Below, one piece after another: positions 16,877 through 25,742 of a stretch of DNA of 64,000 bases (the first letter of the stretch is position 1; every line of letters starts with the position of its first letter). The translations under genes were made by a program, and so were the position numbers. Location: positions 558,001-622,000 of the forward strand of contig NZ_CP048115.1 in NCBI RefSeq assembly GCF_010093045.1, given 5' to 3'. Source of the stretch: Mucilaginibacter sp. 14171R-50. GTDB lineage: Bacteria > Bacteroidota > Bacteroidia > Sphingobacteriales > Sphingobacteriaceae. The notes beneath the pieces are model-generated. The model saw only the letters and a program-made list of their open reading frames with translations, had not been told where the DNA came from and made no database searches.

Positions 16877-19519
16877 GTGATAAAATACATTCTTAGTACA
16901 CTTTTAGTGATCATAACCTTAACCGTATCGGCGCAGAAAAAATCTGTAGTGCACCTTATACAATCAAAAAGCAGCGAGGTTATTAAGCTAAACGGCCGGA
17001 ATGTTATTAAAGTTTACCAGGGTGTTTTTCAACAGGATTATTCCATTATGCGGTCAGACAGCGCATATTTTTATGCTGAAGATAATGCCTTCGACGCTTT
17101 TAGCAATGTACATATAACCCAGGGCGATACGCTGAATATTTACGCGGATAAGCTCAATTACAATGGCAATACCAAGGTGGCTGTACTTACAGATAACGTG
17201 AGGCTGATTGATAAGGACGCTATTTTAACCACCAATTACCTTACTTATAACACCGCTACCCGCATTGGTACTTATACCGGCGGAGGTAAGCTGATCAATA
17301 AAGACAACACCCTTACCAGTAAGAACGGCTATTATTTTGCCTTTTCAAGAGACTCTTATTTCCGTTATAACGTGGTGCTGATAACGCCGGATGCCTTGAT
17401 AAAAACCGATACCCTGCGTTACAACACCGGCAGCCGGATAGCTTATTTTTACGGGCCCACAAACATTTACGATACTAAGGATAAAAAAGATACGCTATAT
17501 ACCGAGAATGGCTTATACAATACTATTATCGAGCAGGCTTTCTTTGGTAAAAAGAACTTATACAAACAGGGTACTAAAACCCTGACCGGCGATAGTTTAT
17601 TTTATGATAAGATAAATGGTTATGGTCGCGCGGTTAAACGCGTTACCTTTCACGACCGCGAACAAAATATAACCCTTAAGGGCGACCTGGCTACCTACTA
17701 TAAAAAGGGCGAACGCACCGTTGTAACCAAGGACCCGTACGTAATTATTGTTACCGAAGAAAAGGACACCACCAAAACGGATACGGTGACTTTAGAGTCC
17801 GGAACTAAAGCCAACCCCGCAGTTAAAACTGCACCCGGTGTAAAAAAAGCAAATGCGTTTGCTATTAAACCGCCCCCGGGCACAGCGCAGGTAAAAGGGT
17901 TACAAAAACCTGTTGCTACCGATGTAGATACATTAACTGTTAAAGTTCAAAACACATTAAAAAATAACCGGGCCGGCGTAGCTGCTTTAGTAAAAAAGGC
18001 TGATGCAATGGCCGTTAAATCGCGCCCGGGCATTTCTAAAACAGGGATGGTACCGTTGCAGGTAATAGCTGATAGCGCAGTTAAGGTGCCCCAAACGGGC
18101 GTTAAGCCGGTAAAGGGCGGTACTCCCGCTAAAGGTGCGGGGCTGGCTGCTTTCCCGATAACGGATACGGCCAAAGCGACGCCTGAGAAAAAGGTAAAAC
18201 GTGATTCTATTTATATATCTGCAGATACACTGGAAACCCAGATACTTACCTATAAAGATCTGAAGATTATGCAGGAGCAACAGCGATTGCTCAACGTGCG
18301 CGACACCAGTGTTAAAACTAAAAAGCTTACTCCTGAGCAGCAAAAAAAGGCCGACAAATTTTTAACCTTGAATGCGCCTAAATGGAAAAACGACACGCTG
18401 CACCTACATGCCGATTTTTTCGGGAAGCCGAAACCCGAAGCAACTGCCCCGGCTAAAGGGAATGCGAAAGGACAAGGCGGCGCAGTTGCCGCGCCAGGCC
18501 AAACTGCATCAAAGGGTGGCGATGCAAACGCCGTAGAGAACGATCCAATATTTTTTACGCCGCCGGTTACCCTGAGCGATACGGCCAGGGTGAGGATAAT
18601 TAAAGCCTATCATGGCGCTAAGCTGTTCAAATCAGACCTTCAGGCCAAGGCCGACTCGATGTTTTACAGTTACAGCGACTCTACCCTTCATTGTTTTATA
18701 AACCCGCTGATATGGACCCAGGGCTCGCAGCTATCTGGCGATACCATCACCATGCAGATGAAAAATAAAAAGCTGGATAACCTTAATTTATTCCCTTCAT
18801 CGTTTGTGGTAAATATTGAAAAGGGCGACTCCACCAATTTTAACCAGGTAGGGGGTAAAAGGATGAAGGGCTTTTTTAAAAGCGATAAACTGGACAGGAT
18901 GTACGTTGCAGGAAATGCCGAAAGCATTTACTTTAGCCGCGACAGCCTTAAAAAGGTTGATGGCATGCAACGATCGTTAAGCAGCCGCATGCGCGTTTAT
19001 TTTAAAAACGGCACTGCCTCGCAAATCGTATTTTTAACCAAACCCGAACACCGTTACGGCCCTTTGGCTAAGTTTTCTGAAGATGATAAGATACTGAAAG
19101 GCTTTATATGGAAGCCTAAAGAAAGGCCGGTTTCTAAAGAATCTATCATCCCATCCTATAATAGAAAAAAAGCGCGCGAACAAGCGGCAGCCGATAAAAA
19201 GCTTGCAAATAAATCAAAAGATGCAGTACAAAACGATAAAGCGCGCAAGGATTCGTTACAGCATAATTTACCCCGAACCGACAGCACAAAGGTGGGCAGG
19301 GATAGCACAGGCACAGCGACACAAGGGGTTACGGGCCCTCCTGTTGTAAAAGCAAGACAGGATAGCTCCGGTATTAAACAACCACCGGCGACGACAGCGC
19401 CAGTTATCCGGACTAAGCAGGATAGCTTGAAGAAAGCCAAGCCTGTACCTGCTACCCAATCAAAGAGCGATGCTGTAAAAGTTACAACACCCAAAGTTTT
19501 ACAGCAACGAACTTATTGA
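16877..19519 (+). CDS. Large OstA/LptA-like envelope protein
   Basis: The 880-residue product starts at GTG with a signal peptide (IKYILSTLLVIITLTVSAQ). Residues about 25-290 are an OstA/LptA-type beta-jellyroll with repeated strands (DYSIMRSDSAYFYAEDNAF, GDTLNIYADKLNYNG). Residues about 295-500 are a Lys/Pro/Thr-rich linker holding a near-repeat, VKKANAFAIKPPPG and VKKADAMAVKSRPG. A second OstA-like region spans about 560-760, and the tail repeats Lys/Arg-x-Asp-Ser. Such proteins probably take part in LPS transport in the periplasm. The long linker suggests it bridges a distance across the envelope; that is inference. No internal stop or frameshift is seen. Confidence 0.8.
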   Translation: MIKYILSTLLVIITLTVSAQKKSVVHLIQSKSSEVIKLNGRNVIKVYQGVFQQDYSIMRSDSAYFYAEDNAFDAFSNVHITQGDTLNIYADKLNYNGNTKVAVLTDNVRLIDKDAILTTNYLTYNTATRIGTYTGGGKLINKDNTLTSKNGYYFAFSRDSYFRYNVVLITPDALIKTDTLRYNTGSRIAYFYGPTNIYDTKDKKDTLYTENGLYNTIIEQAFFGKKNLYKQGTKTLTGDSLFYDKINGYGRAVKRVTFHDREQNITLKGDLATYYKKGERTVVTKDPYVIIVTEEKDTTKTDTVTLESGTKANPAVKTAPGVKKANAFAIKPPPGTAQVKGLQKPVATDVDTLTVKVQNTLKNNRAGVAALVKKADAMAVKSRPGISKTGMVPLQVIADSAVKVPQTGVKPVKGGTPAKGAGLAAFPITDTAKATPEKKVKRDSIYISADTLETQILTYKDLKIMQEQQRLLNVRDTSVKTKKLTPEQQKKADKFLTLNAPKWKNDTLHLHADFFGKPKPEATAPAKGNAKGQGGAVAAPGQTASKGGDANAVENDPIFFTPPVTLSDTARVRIIKAYHGAKLFKSDLQAKADSMFYSYSDSTLHCFINPLIWTQGSQLSGDTITMQMKNKKLDNLNLFPSSFVVNIEKGDSTNFNQVGGKRMKGFFKSDKLDRMYVAGNAESIYFSRDSLKKVDGMQRSLSSRMRVYFKNGTASQIVFLTKPEHRYGPLAKFSEDDKILKGFIWKPKERPVSKESIIPSYNRKKAREQAAADKKLANKSKDAVQNDKARKDSLQHNLPRTDSTKVGRDSTGTATQGVTGPPVVKARQDSSGIKQPPATTAPVIRTKQDSLKKAKPVPATQSKSDAVKVTTPKVLQQRTY

Positions 19520-19563
19520 CAGGATAAATGCTGCGTAATACATCAGCCAAAATCCTTCACCAC

Positions 19564-19587
19564 AAAAGCTATGGTTAGGTAGCTTTT
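19564..19587 (+). terminator. Hairpin after the OstA-like gene
   Basis: AAAAGCTA / TAGCTTTT, 8-base perfect stem with 8-base loop, 44 bases after the OstA-like stop. The T run is part of the stem, so termination strength is uncertain. Confidence 0.4.
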
Positions 19588-19627
19588 ATAGTTTATCGCA
19601 TATTTGCGTCACACTTAATACAATGTT

Positions 19628-19870
19628 ATGAAACACGAAGATGTGGTTGCAGCGCTTAAGGTTATCGCTGAAAAAGAAATGGCCATAAATATAAGCAAAC
19701 CCGATTTACAGGACCTGAAACAATACAACCTGATAAATATAGCGAAGGGCGAAGAAAATGCACGATCGCCGGCTTGTACTTTAACCAAAAAGGGCAGGGT
19801 GATGTTGAAGGCAAACTTGCCGAAGGATAGCAAGACAGCAGACATTGAGCAGGATGACCTTAGCGATTAA
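19628..19870 (+). CDS. Small hypothetical protein (80 aa)
   Basis: A short soluble protein, Lys/Glu/Asp-rich, with a predicted helical start (HEDVVAALKVIAEKEM), a central LQDLKQYNLI and SPACTLTKKGRVMLK, then an acidic tail. The middle part looks like a short winged-helix fragment (xLTxKGR), but this is weak. Codon use resembles the neighbouring genes. No family is recognised. The reverse-strand frame over the same region has no supporting features. Confidence 0.5.
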   Translation: MKHEDVVAALKVIAEKEMAINISKPDLQDLKQYNLINIAKGEENARSPACTLTKKGRVMLKANLPKDSKTADIEQDDLSD

Positions 19871-19948
19871 CAATCGTTATCGCGCTGCGCTTAAAATCGG
19901 GGGTTACACACAAAATGCACAGGCCATGCTTAAAATCGCCTGTTAAAA

Positions 19949-19980
19949 AGAAGGGCCGCTCTAAATAGAGCGACCCTTCT
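19949..19980 (-). terminator. Terminator of the 19994-21343 NHL gene
   Basis: A 14-base stem (AGAAGGGCCGCTCT / AGAGCGACCCTTCT) with loop AAAT. The one mismatch is C-A on the plus strand but G-U on the minus strand, and the minus side runs into a T-rich tail, so it serves the minus-strand gene ending 14 bases away. Confidence 0.75.
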
Positions 19981-19993
19981 TTCATCTCGATAT

Positions 19994-21343
19994 TTACTTT
20001 ATTTTTCTTATCCGGTTATTGTTGTAATCGGCAACATAAACGTTGCCCTGGTTATCAACAGCAATGCCTCTTGGATCGTTAAATGATGCCGTGCCGCCAG
20101 CACCATCTGCCGAACCAGTAGTGCCCGTGGTACCGGCAAGTACACTAAAGGTTTTGTCGGCCGCTATTTTTAATATGCGCCCGTTTGCATCTGCTATATA
20201 TAAGTTATCACTGCCGTCTATCTTAATAGCCTGTGGCCGGCCAATAGCAAACGATAACGAGTCGGGGCCGCCGGTAAAGATGGTTACCATATAGTCTTTA
20301 CTTATTTTTCTTATCGTTTTATTCAGGGGTTCGGTAACATATAAATTTCCTGCTGCATCCCTTGCAATACCGCTTGGCTTATTTAACGATGCTGCTGTAC
20401 CTTGTCCGCTTGCAATTCCTGCAAACCGGCTTCCAGCTACCGTGGTAACTACCCCTGCCGGGGTAATTTGCCTTATCAGGTTGTTACCCATATCTGCCAC
20501 AAATAAATTTCCGCTGCCATCTATCACGATATCTGCCGGTTGCGAGAACGATGCGATCGTACCTGTACCGTTATTATATCCGGCCGAACCGCTGCCCGCA
20601 AAGGTGCTTACAATGCCCGACGGCGTTATCTTGCGGATTATGTTATTGCCCATATCCGCTACAAAGATATTGCCGGTTGCATCTACCGCTAAACCGGCAG
20701 GCGCATAAAATTGGGCTATGTTTCCAGGTCCGTCGGTATTACCCAGGGCACCGGTACCTGCTATAGTGGTAACCTCGCCGTCAGGTGTTATTTTCCTGAT
20801 GGAGCAATTATAAGAATCGGAAACATACACGTTGCCCGCGGCATCAGTGGCGGTGCCATACGGATGGTTAAACAAGGCTGCCGCGCCGTGGCCGTTGGCG
20901 TTACCTTCGGATGATCCGGCAAGGGTACTTACATTGGCGGCAGGCGTGCCTGTGCCGCTGCCGGTTTTAAACTGAACAACGTTACCATAAGCCGTAGCTT
21001 CCGAGTTTGTAGCATACGCCCTGGCATAGTAAGTTGTATTGGGGGTAAGCCCCTTTATATTACTGTTAAACCAATAAAGGCCTACTTTATTGTCGGTTTT
21101 AGCATCGGCAACAGTAGGTTCGGAATTGGTTGAACTGTAACAAACGCCATAAGCAGTAATGTTTGTGGCGCCATTGCTTATAAAACCGCCACCCCAAGCG
21201 CTGGTACCGGTTGTTTCAACAATTACGTCAGTAGTTACCACCACCGGCTTTTCTACAGTTACGGCTGTCCCTTTTACGCAGGCGCCAAGCGATGCGATGA
21301 TTAGTAAGAGCAATAAATTGATTGGAGTTGATGTTTTATTCAT
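19994..21343 (-). CDS. NHL-repeat lipoprotein with Fn3-like N-terminal domain
   Basis: The 449 residues start with a lipoprotein signal ending LGACVKG (Cys22). Residues about 35-130 form an Fn3-like beta domain (ITAYGVCYSSTNSEPTV, LTPNTTYYARAYATNSE). The rest is a beta-propeller of NHL repeats: units with GxAxDxxGNxYVxDxxNxxIRKI recur about six times (DAAGNVYVSDSYN, DATGNIFVADMGNN, DGSGNLFVADMGNN, DAAGNLYVTEPLN, DNQGNVYVADYNNN). It is probably displayed on the outer membrane or in the periplasm. Ligand unknown. Its neighbour at 21615 shares the propeller but not the front domains. Confidence 0.85.
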   Translation of the reverse strand: MNKTSTPINLLLLLIIASLGACVKGTAVTVEKPVVVTTDVIVETTGTSAWGGGFISNGATNITAYGVCYSSTNSEPTVADAKTDNKVGLYWFNSNIKGLTPNTTYYARAYATNSEATAYGNVVQFKTGSGTGTPAANVSTLAGSSEGNANGHGAAALFNHPYGTATDAAGNVYVSDSYNCSIRKITPDGEVTTIAGTGALGNTDGPGNIAQFYAPAGLAVDATGNIFVADMGNNIIRKITPSGIVSTFAGSGSAGYNNGTGTIASFSQPADIVIDGSGNLFVADMGNNLIRQITPAGVVTTVAGSRFAGIASGQGTAASLNKPSGIARDAAGNLYVTEPLNKTIRKISKDYMVTIFTGGPDSLSFAIGRPQAIKIDGSDNLYIADANGRILKIAADKTFSVLAGTTGTTGSADGAGGTASFNDPRGIAVDNQGNVYVADYNNNRIRKIK

Positions 21344-21567
21344 ATATGTATTTGACGTAGTATGATATGCCGCTAATTTGCTAAATAATCAATTCGTGAG
21401 TTGTTAATTAGTGTTAAAGAAAGTAGCGTAAAACAAGTGTAATGGCATTTTTACATCTATTACGTGTAGCCGGGCGAGATTGCAACAGTGGCTTTAAAAT
21501 GAATGTAAAACATTACAAAAAGAAAAGTATCCTGTTATAACCATAGCTAAACTATTAAACACAAAAA

Positions 21568-21590
21568 GCCCCTGCAAATAATGCAGGGGC
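21568..21590 (-). terminator. Terminator of the 21615-23381 NHL gene
   Basis: GCCCCTGCA / TGCAGGGGC, 9-base perfect stem, loop AATAA; the minus strand continues into TTTTTGTG. It lies 24 bases after the stop of the minus-strand gene. Confidence 0.75.
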
Positions 21591-21614
21591 GTATAAGCCG
21601 TGCTTAATTTTATA

Positions 21615-23381
21615 TTACTGAAAGGTTATTTTGCGGATGGTCCCTGCATCTGTACCTACATACAATGCGCCCTTACTGTCAATAGCAATAGTATTTACCC
21701 CGTTAAATCCGGCTGCGGTACCTATACCGTCCACATCAGCCCCTCCACCGGCACCTCCCGCAATAGTGGTTACTTCTCCCCTCGGATTGATCATTCGTAT
21801 AATAAAGTTGGATGTTCCGTAATCGTTATCACAAACATACAGGTTACCCTTATTATCCAGTGTAATACCAAACGGGGCGCCAAACTGCGCGGCTGTGCCC
21901 ACCCCATCTTTTGCAACATGTGTATTATTCCCTGCAAGCACCTTTAAGCCGTTGTTGTCTTTTATCCAAACCCTGCCATTTGTAGCGTCTGATACATATG
22001 TTTTTGATCCTGAAAGCGCTATTCCGTAAGATGACACCCTTTGTACATTCGGCTCTGCCGACAAAAACTCCGCATTACCGATAACGATACTTACATTACC
22101 TGCAGGCGTTATTTTTTGCAGGTTACCGCCACTGTTAAGCAAGTATAAGTTATCCTGCTTATCAAATTTTATAACGCTTGTATAAACTTTTAAATCGGCC
22201 CTGGTGGTTGCCGTATAGTTTGTACCCGTACCTGCCCACCATTCGGCCGTGGTTGGCGTAGCCGTTGCAGAACGGAATATGCCGCTGTAACCGTCAGCGG
22301 AGCTTGATTCGGTTGCAAAGTAAACCTGGTTTTGGCTATTAAGCCCGATAGCCCACAAAAGCGTTTTGGTATTTAAAACTGCAATATTGGTACCATCCCC
22401 GTTAGGGTTAGGGAAAACAGGCTTATAGTAAGATATTTGGCCTGCGCTATACTTAACAAGCCGCGCGGCCGGAACATTGCCGTTGTAAAAATTATCTGTC
22501 CAATAAATGTTATCGGCCGCATCAATGGTTATGCCTTGCACCGGCCCGCCGCCTGTGCCTGCAACAGTTGTTACGTGAGCTTTTTGCACAGTTAAATTTT
22601 GCTCCGTGGTTACAGTACGCCCTTGGGTGGTAACTGTTAATGCCCCGGCGGTAACCCCTTGGGGAACCGTGATCTCGATAGAATCCGCGTTGGCGGTATG
22701 TATTGTAGCTGTTATATTGTCTATCTTCACCACATTTTTATTTACCGCGGCCCCTAAATTGCCGCCATAAATGGTCAGCAGCCAACCAGGGAAGATCTTG
22801 GTGCTCGATACACTGGTAATATGCGGCAAAGTACTGGTATTGAACAGACCTGCCAGGCTAAATACAACCGTATTGTCGCCGGTTAATAAAACAGTGATAT
22901 TTAAAAATATACCGTTAACATACCACTTGTCGTTTACCTTTGTTAGTATCAGCTTTTTGCCGCTTATGGCCGTTAAGGAAGTTCCGTTGGTTATCTTGGC
23001 AATATCTATTTTCCCGCTCACAATATAATCTCTTACAACCGAAGAATCGGGCAGGTAAACATCTGTAACGGCGGTTATTTTCTTCTGACCGTTAGTTTTT
23101 AACGTATAGGCTTTATTTGAGGGCGCGAAAACGGTTATACCATTTTCTACTTCGGCTTGCGTAAGCCCCGCCAATTTAAAATCGAGGGCAAACTGGCTAA
23201 GGGTATCTTTACCTGCAAGCGCCGTGTTCACACTGGTGGTCACCTCTTCTACCGTGGGCTTTTTTACAGGCTTAGGGTCAGGATCGGGTTTTACAGGGTC
23301 GCTTTTTTTACACGCACCGCAAAAAAGCACAACCAAAAAAAGCAGCAAAAGGTATTTTACCGGCGAATATATCTTGTTCAT
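21615..23381 (-). CDS. Fasciclin-TIG-NHL multidomain lipoprotein
   Basis: A lipoprotein signal (LFCGACKKS, Cys24) precedes three modules. Residues about 40-175 match a fasciclin domain (LSQFALDFKLAGL, ITVFAPSNKAYT). Residues about 185-270 are a TIG/IPT domain (HITSVSSTKIFPGWLLTIYGGNLG, ITVPQGVTAGALTV). The remainder is an NHL-type propeller (DNKGNLYVCDNDY, DSKGALYVGTDAG). All point to a surface or periplasmic binding protein, not an enzyme. The arrangement next to another NHL lipoprotein suggests a local duplication with exchange of the front domains. Binding partner unknown. Confidence 0.85.
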   Translation of the reverse strand: MNKIYSPVKYLLLLFLVVLFCGACKKSDPVKPDPDPKPVKKPTVEEVTTSVNTALAGKDTLSQFALDFKLAGLTQAEVENGITVFAPSNKAYTLKTNGQKKITAVTDVYLPDSSVVRDYIVSGKIDIAKITNGTSLTAISGKKLILTKVNDKWYVNGIFLNITVLLTGDNTVVFSLAGLFNTSTLPHITSVSSTKIFPGWLLTIYGGNLGAAVNKNVVKIDNITATIHTANADSIEITVPQGVTAGALTVTTQGRTVTTEQNLTVQKAHVTTVAGTGGGPVQGITIDAADNIYWTDNFYNGNVPAARLVKYSAGQISYYKPVFPNPNGDGTNIAVLNTKTLLWAIGLNSQNQVYFATESSSADGYSGIFRSATATPTTAEWWAGTGTNYTATTRADLKVYTSVIKFDKQDNLYLLNSGGNLQKITPAGNVSIVIGNAEFLSAEPNVQRVSSYGIALSGSKTYVSDATNGRVWIKDNNGLKVLAGNNTHVAKDGVGTAAQFGAPFGITLDNKGNLYVCDNDYGTSNFIIRMINPRGEVTTIAGGAGGGADVDGIGTAAGFNGVNTIAIDSKGALYVGTDAGTIRKITFQ

Positions 23382-23526
23382 AATAAAGCAATTAGTATAA
23401 CAATAGTAATATTATTTGTCGCCATAAAACATACCCGTAAATGGGTATATTGTAAATATTATTTACGCCGGTACAACTCGTTACAAACCGCTGACCCAAT
23501 AAATTTTGCCCATTGCCGGTTAAAGT

Positions 23527-23534
23527 TATTTTTG
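23527..23534 (+). promoter_or_regulatory. -7 box of the APC permease gene
   Basis: TATTTTTG matches TAnnTTTG and ends 38 bases before the ATG at 23573. It lies inside the longer reading frame from 23513, which argues for the later start. Confidence 0.45.
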
Positions 23535-23572
23535 TACCCTTGACCCGCTTTCGGGCTGATTTAAAAACTACA

Positions 23573-24943
23573 ATGGCTGAAAATACTCTGGTAAGGCGCC
23601 TTGGACTGGCTCATGCCACTGCAATAAACATGACCGACATGGTAGGCATCGGGCCGTTTATAACATTACCTATGGTAATAGGAATGATGAATGGCCCATG
23701 GTTTCTGTACGCCTGGCTGGCGGGGGCCATATTATCATTTATTGATGCGATGGTTTGGAGCGAACTTGGCGCAGCCTTCCCAAAAGCGGGCGGATCATAC
23801 AATTTCCTGAAAGAAACCTACGGTAAAACCGGCATGGGTAAATTAATGAGTTTTTTATTCGTATGGCAAACCATGATACAGGCGCCGCTGGTAATAGCGT
23901 CTGCGGCGATAGGGTTCGCCTCGTACTTTTCATACCTGCTGCCGTTATCCGCTGTAGAAGCTAAAATAATGAGCGGCAGTGTGGTAATTTGTATAATCGT
24001 ATTGCTTTACCGCAAAATTGAATCTATCGGCAAAATAAGTATGGTGTTGTGGGTAGGCGTTTTACTAACCCTGATATGGATAATTGGCGGCGGCTTAGCA
24101 CATGGCAACTTTTTATCACCCATAAAGCATATTAACGACGGCCTTACGCTTAACTACGCGTTTGTTGCTGCTCTTGGTTTTGCCAGCGTAAAAAGCGTTT
24201 ACAGCTACCTGGGTTATTACAATATTTGCCATTTGGGCGGCGAAATTATCGACCCGGCTAAAAACATACCAAAAAGTATGTTTATATCTATTGCAGGCAT
24301 TGCGGTTTTATATATGCTGATGAACGTAAGTGTGGTGAGCGTAATTCCGTGGCAGCACGCTAAAGACAGTGGCTTTGTAGTCAGCGAATTTATGGAGCAA
24401 CTATCTGGACATGCTGCGGCTAAAATTATTACCTGCCTAATACTACTTGTGGCCTTTTCGTCGGTATTTTCGGCTACCCTGGGCTATAGCCGTATTCCGT
24501 ATGCAGCAGCTGCAGATGGCGCGTTCTTTAAGGTATTTGCAAAACTTCACCCTACCGGCAACTTCCCGCATGTTTCGTTATTATTTTTAGGTGGGGTAGC
24601 TTTTATTTTTAGCCTGCTGTTTAAGCTTAGCGATGTAATCAGCGCTATACTGGCCATGCGCATAGTCATCCAGTTTATTTCGCAGGCATGGGGGCTGTTC
24701 CTGCTTCGGCGGCGGAAAAGCGAAACCAGCTTCCCCTATAAAATGCCGCTATTTCCAATACCCGTTTTCCTGGCTATTATCATGTGGGTAGGTATATTGA
24801 TATCCACCGGTTTTCACATGGTGTTAGGCGGCCTAAGCGCAATAGCTTTGGGCGTTGTGGTTTACTTTGTTAAAGCAAAAGCGAATAAAGAGTGGCCTTT
24901 TAACATTACCGCTAAAGCCGATAAAAATCCTCAGCATTTTTAG
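23573..24943 (+). CDS. APC-family amino acid/polyamine permease
   Basis: From the ATG at 23573 the protein has 456 residues and about twelve TM helices. The first helix has the APC signature (LAHATAINMTDMVGIGPFITLPMVIG), followed by GAILSFIDAMVWSELGAAFPKAGGSYNFLKE, the classic second-helix motif. It should import an amino acid or amine coupled to a cation, or exchange it. The upstream extension to 23513 contains the promoter and is dropped. Its 3' end overlaps the opposite-strand lactonase gene by 32 bases. Substrate is unknown; the neighbours suggest catabolic use but do not prove it. Confidence 0.88.
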   Translation: MAENTLVRRLGLAHATAINMTDMVGIGPFITLPMVIGMMNGPWFLYAWLAGAILSFIDAMVWSELGAAFPKAGGSYNFLKETYGKTGMGKLMSFLFVWQTMIQAPLVIASAAIGFASYFSYLLPLSAVEAKIMSGSVVICIIVLLYRKIESIGKISMVLWVGVLLTLIWIIGGGLAHGNFLSPIKHINDGLTLNYAFVAALGFASVKSVYSYLGYYNICHLGGEIIDPAKNIPKSMFISIAGIAVLYMLMNVSVVSVIPWQHAKDSGFVVSEFMEQLSGHAAAKIITCLILLVAFSSVFSATLGYSRIPYAAAADGAFFKVFAKLHPTGNFPHVSLLFLGGVAFIFSLLFKLSDVISAILAMRIVIQFISQAWGLFLLRRRKSETSFPYKMPLFPIPVFLAIIMWVGILISTGFHMVLGGLSAIALGVVVYFVKAKANKEWPFNITAKADKNPQHF

Positions 24944-25742
24944 CCCAAAAGGCTTCTTGTTCATCCTGGCTTAATCTACTTACGTAGTTGTCAATAACCG
25001 CCAGCACACCATTATAACCGCCGGCTACATTACATACGGGCCAATCAGAACCGTACATTACGCGCTGCGCCCCAAAGGCTTCGAAAACCACCTCCAGGTA
25101 GGGTGTAAAATCTTTGGGTTGCCAGTTAAGCCAATCAGCTTCGGTTACCATTCCCGATATTTTGCAGCAAACGTTTGGCAAGGCGGCTATCGCTTGCATA
25201 TCCGTTTTCCAGCCGGTTATCCGTTTTTCTTTTATGTACGGTTTCGCCAGGTGGTCTATCACAAAACGCTGATCAGGAAAGGCCGATGCGAATTGCAGGG
25301 CATATGGCAACTGATTTGGCTTTATCAATATATCGTAACTAAAATTGTATTTATTTAGTAAGCCAATGCCCCGCATAAAATTTGGGTTCAGCATAAACTT
25401 GTCATCAGCCTCGCCCTGTAGTATATGGCGAAACCCCTTAATCAGCTTAACTGTGCTGTAATACTGCAGGCGTTCTTCCACCCTGTCGGCCGCCATTTCT
25501 ATCCAGCCAACTATACCCTTAATAAAACTGTTGTTTTCCGCAAGGCTCAGCATAAGGTCGTTTTCGGCTTCGGTTTGCTCTACCTGCACGGTTATGCATC
25601 CCTCAATACCGTTTTGCTGCAATATGGGTTGCAGTTGGCCGGGTAAAAAATCCTTTTGGATGGCCTGCATCGAATCATCTATCCAGGCGTGCCTTTCGGC
25701 GTCAAATGTCCAAAAATGCTGGTGACTGTCAATCTTTCGCAT
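24912..25742 (-). CDS. Amidohydrolase-family sugar lactonase
   Basis: The start at 25742 gives 276 residues beginning RKIDSHQHFW, the metal-binding HxH of the amidohydrolase_2 family that includes L-fuconolactone and L-rhamnonolactone hydrolases. Later motifs are FVIDHLAKP and YGSDWPVC, the expected His and Asp ligands. It would open a sugar lactone to the acid. The ATG lies within the end of the FAH-family gene (14-base overlap), so the two are coupled. A longer frame from 25793 adds 17 non-conserved residues and is rejected. The 3' end overlaps the permease gene on the other strand. Confidence 0.88.
   Translation of the reverse strand: MRKIDSHQHFWTFDAERHAWIDDSMQAIQKDFLPGQLQPILQQNGIEGCITVQVEQTEAENDLMLSLAENNSFIKGIVGWIEMAADRVEERLQYYSTVKLIKGFRHILQGEADDKFMLNPNFMRGIGLLNKYNFSYDILIKPNQLPYALQFASAFPDQRFVIDHLAKPYIKEKRITGWKTDMQAIAALPNVCCKISGMVTEADWLNWQPKDFTPYLEVVFEAFGAQRVMYGSDWPVCNVAGGYNGVLAVIDNYVSRLSQDEQEAFWAKNAEDFYRL

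Noticed and set aside
23513..23572. Longer start of the APC permease
   Set aside because: The added 20 residues contain the -7 promoter box and are not permease-like.
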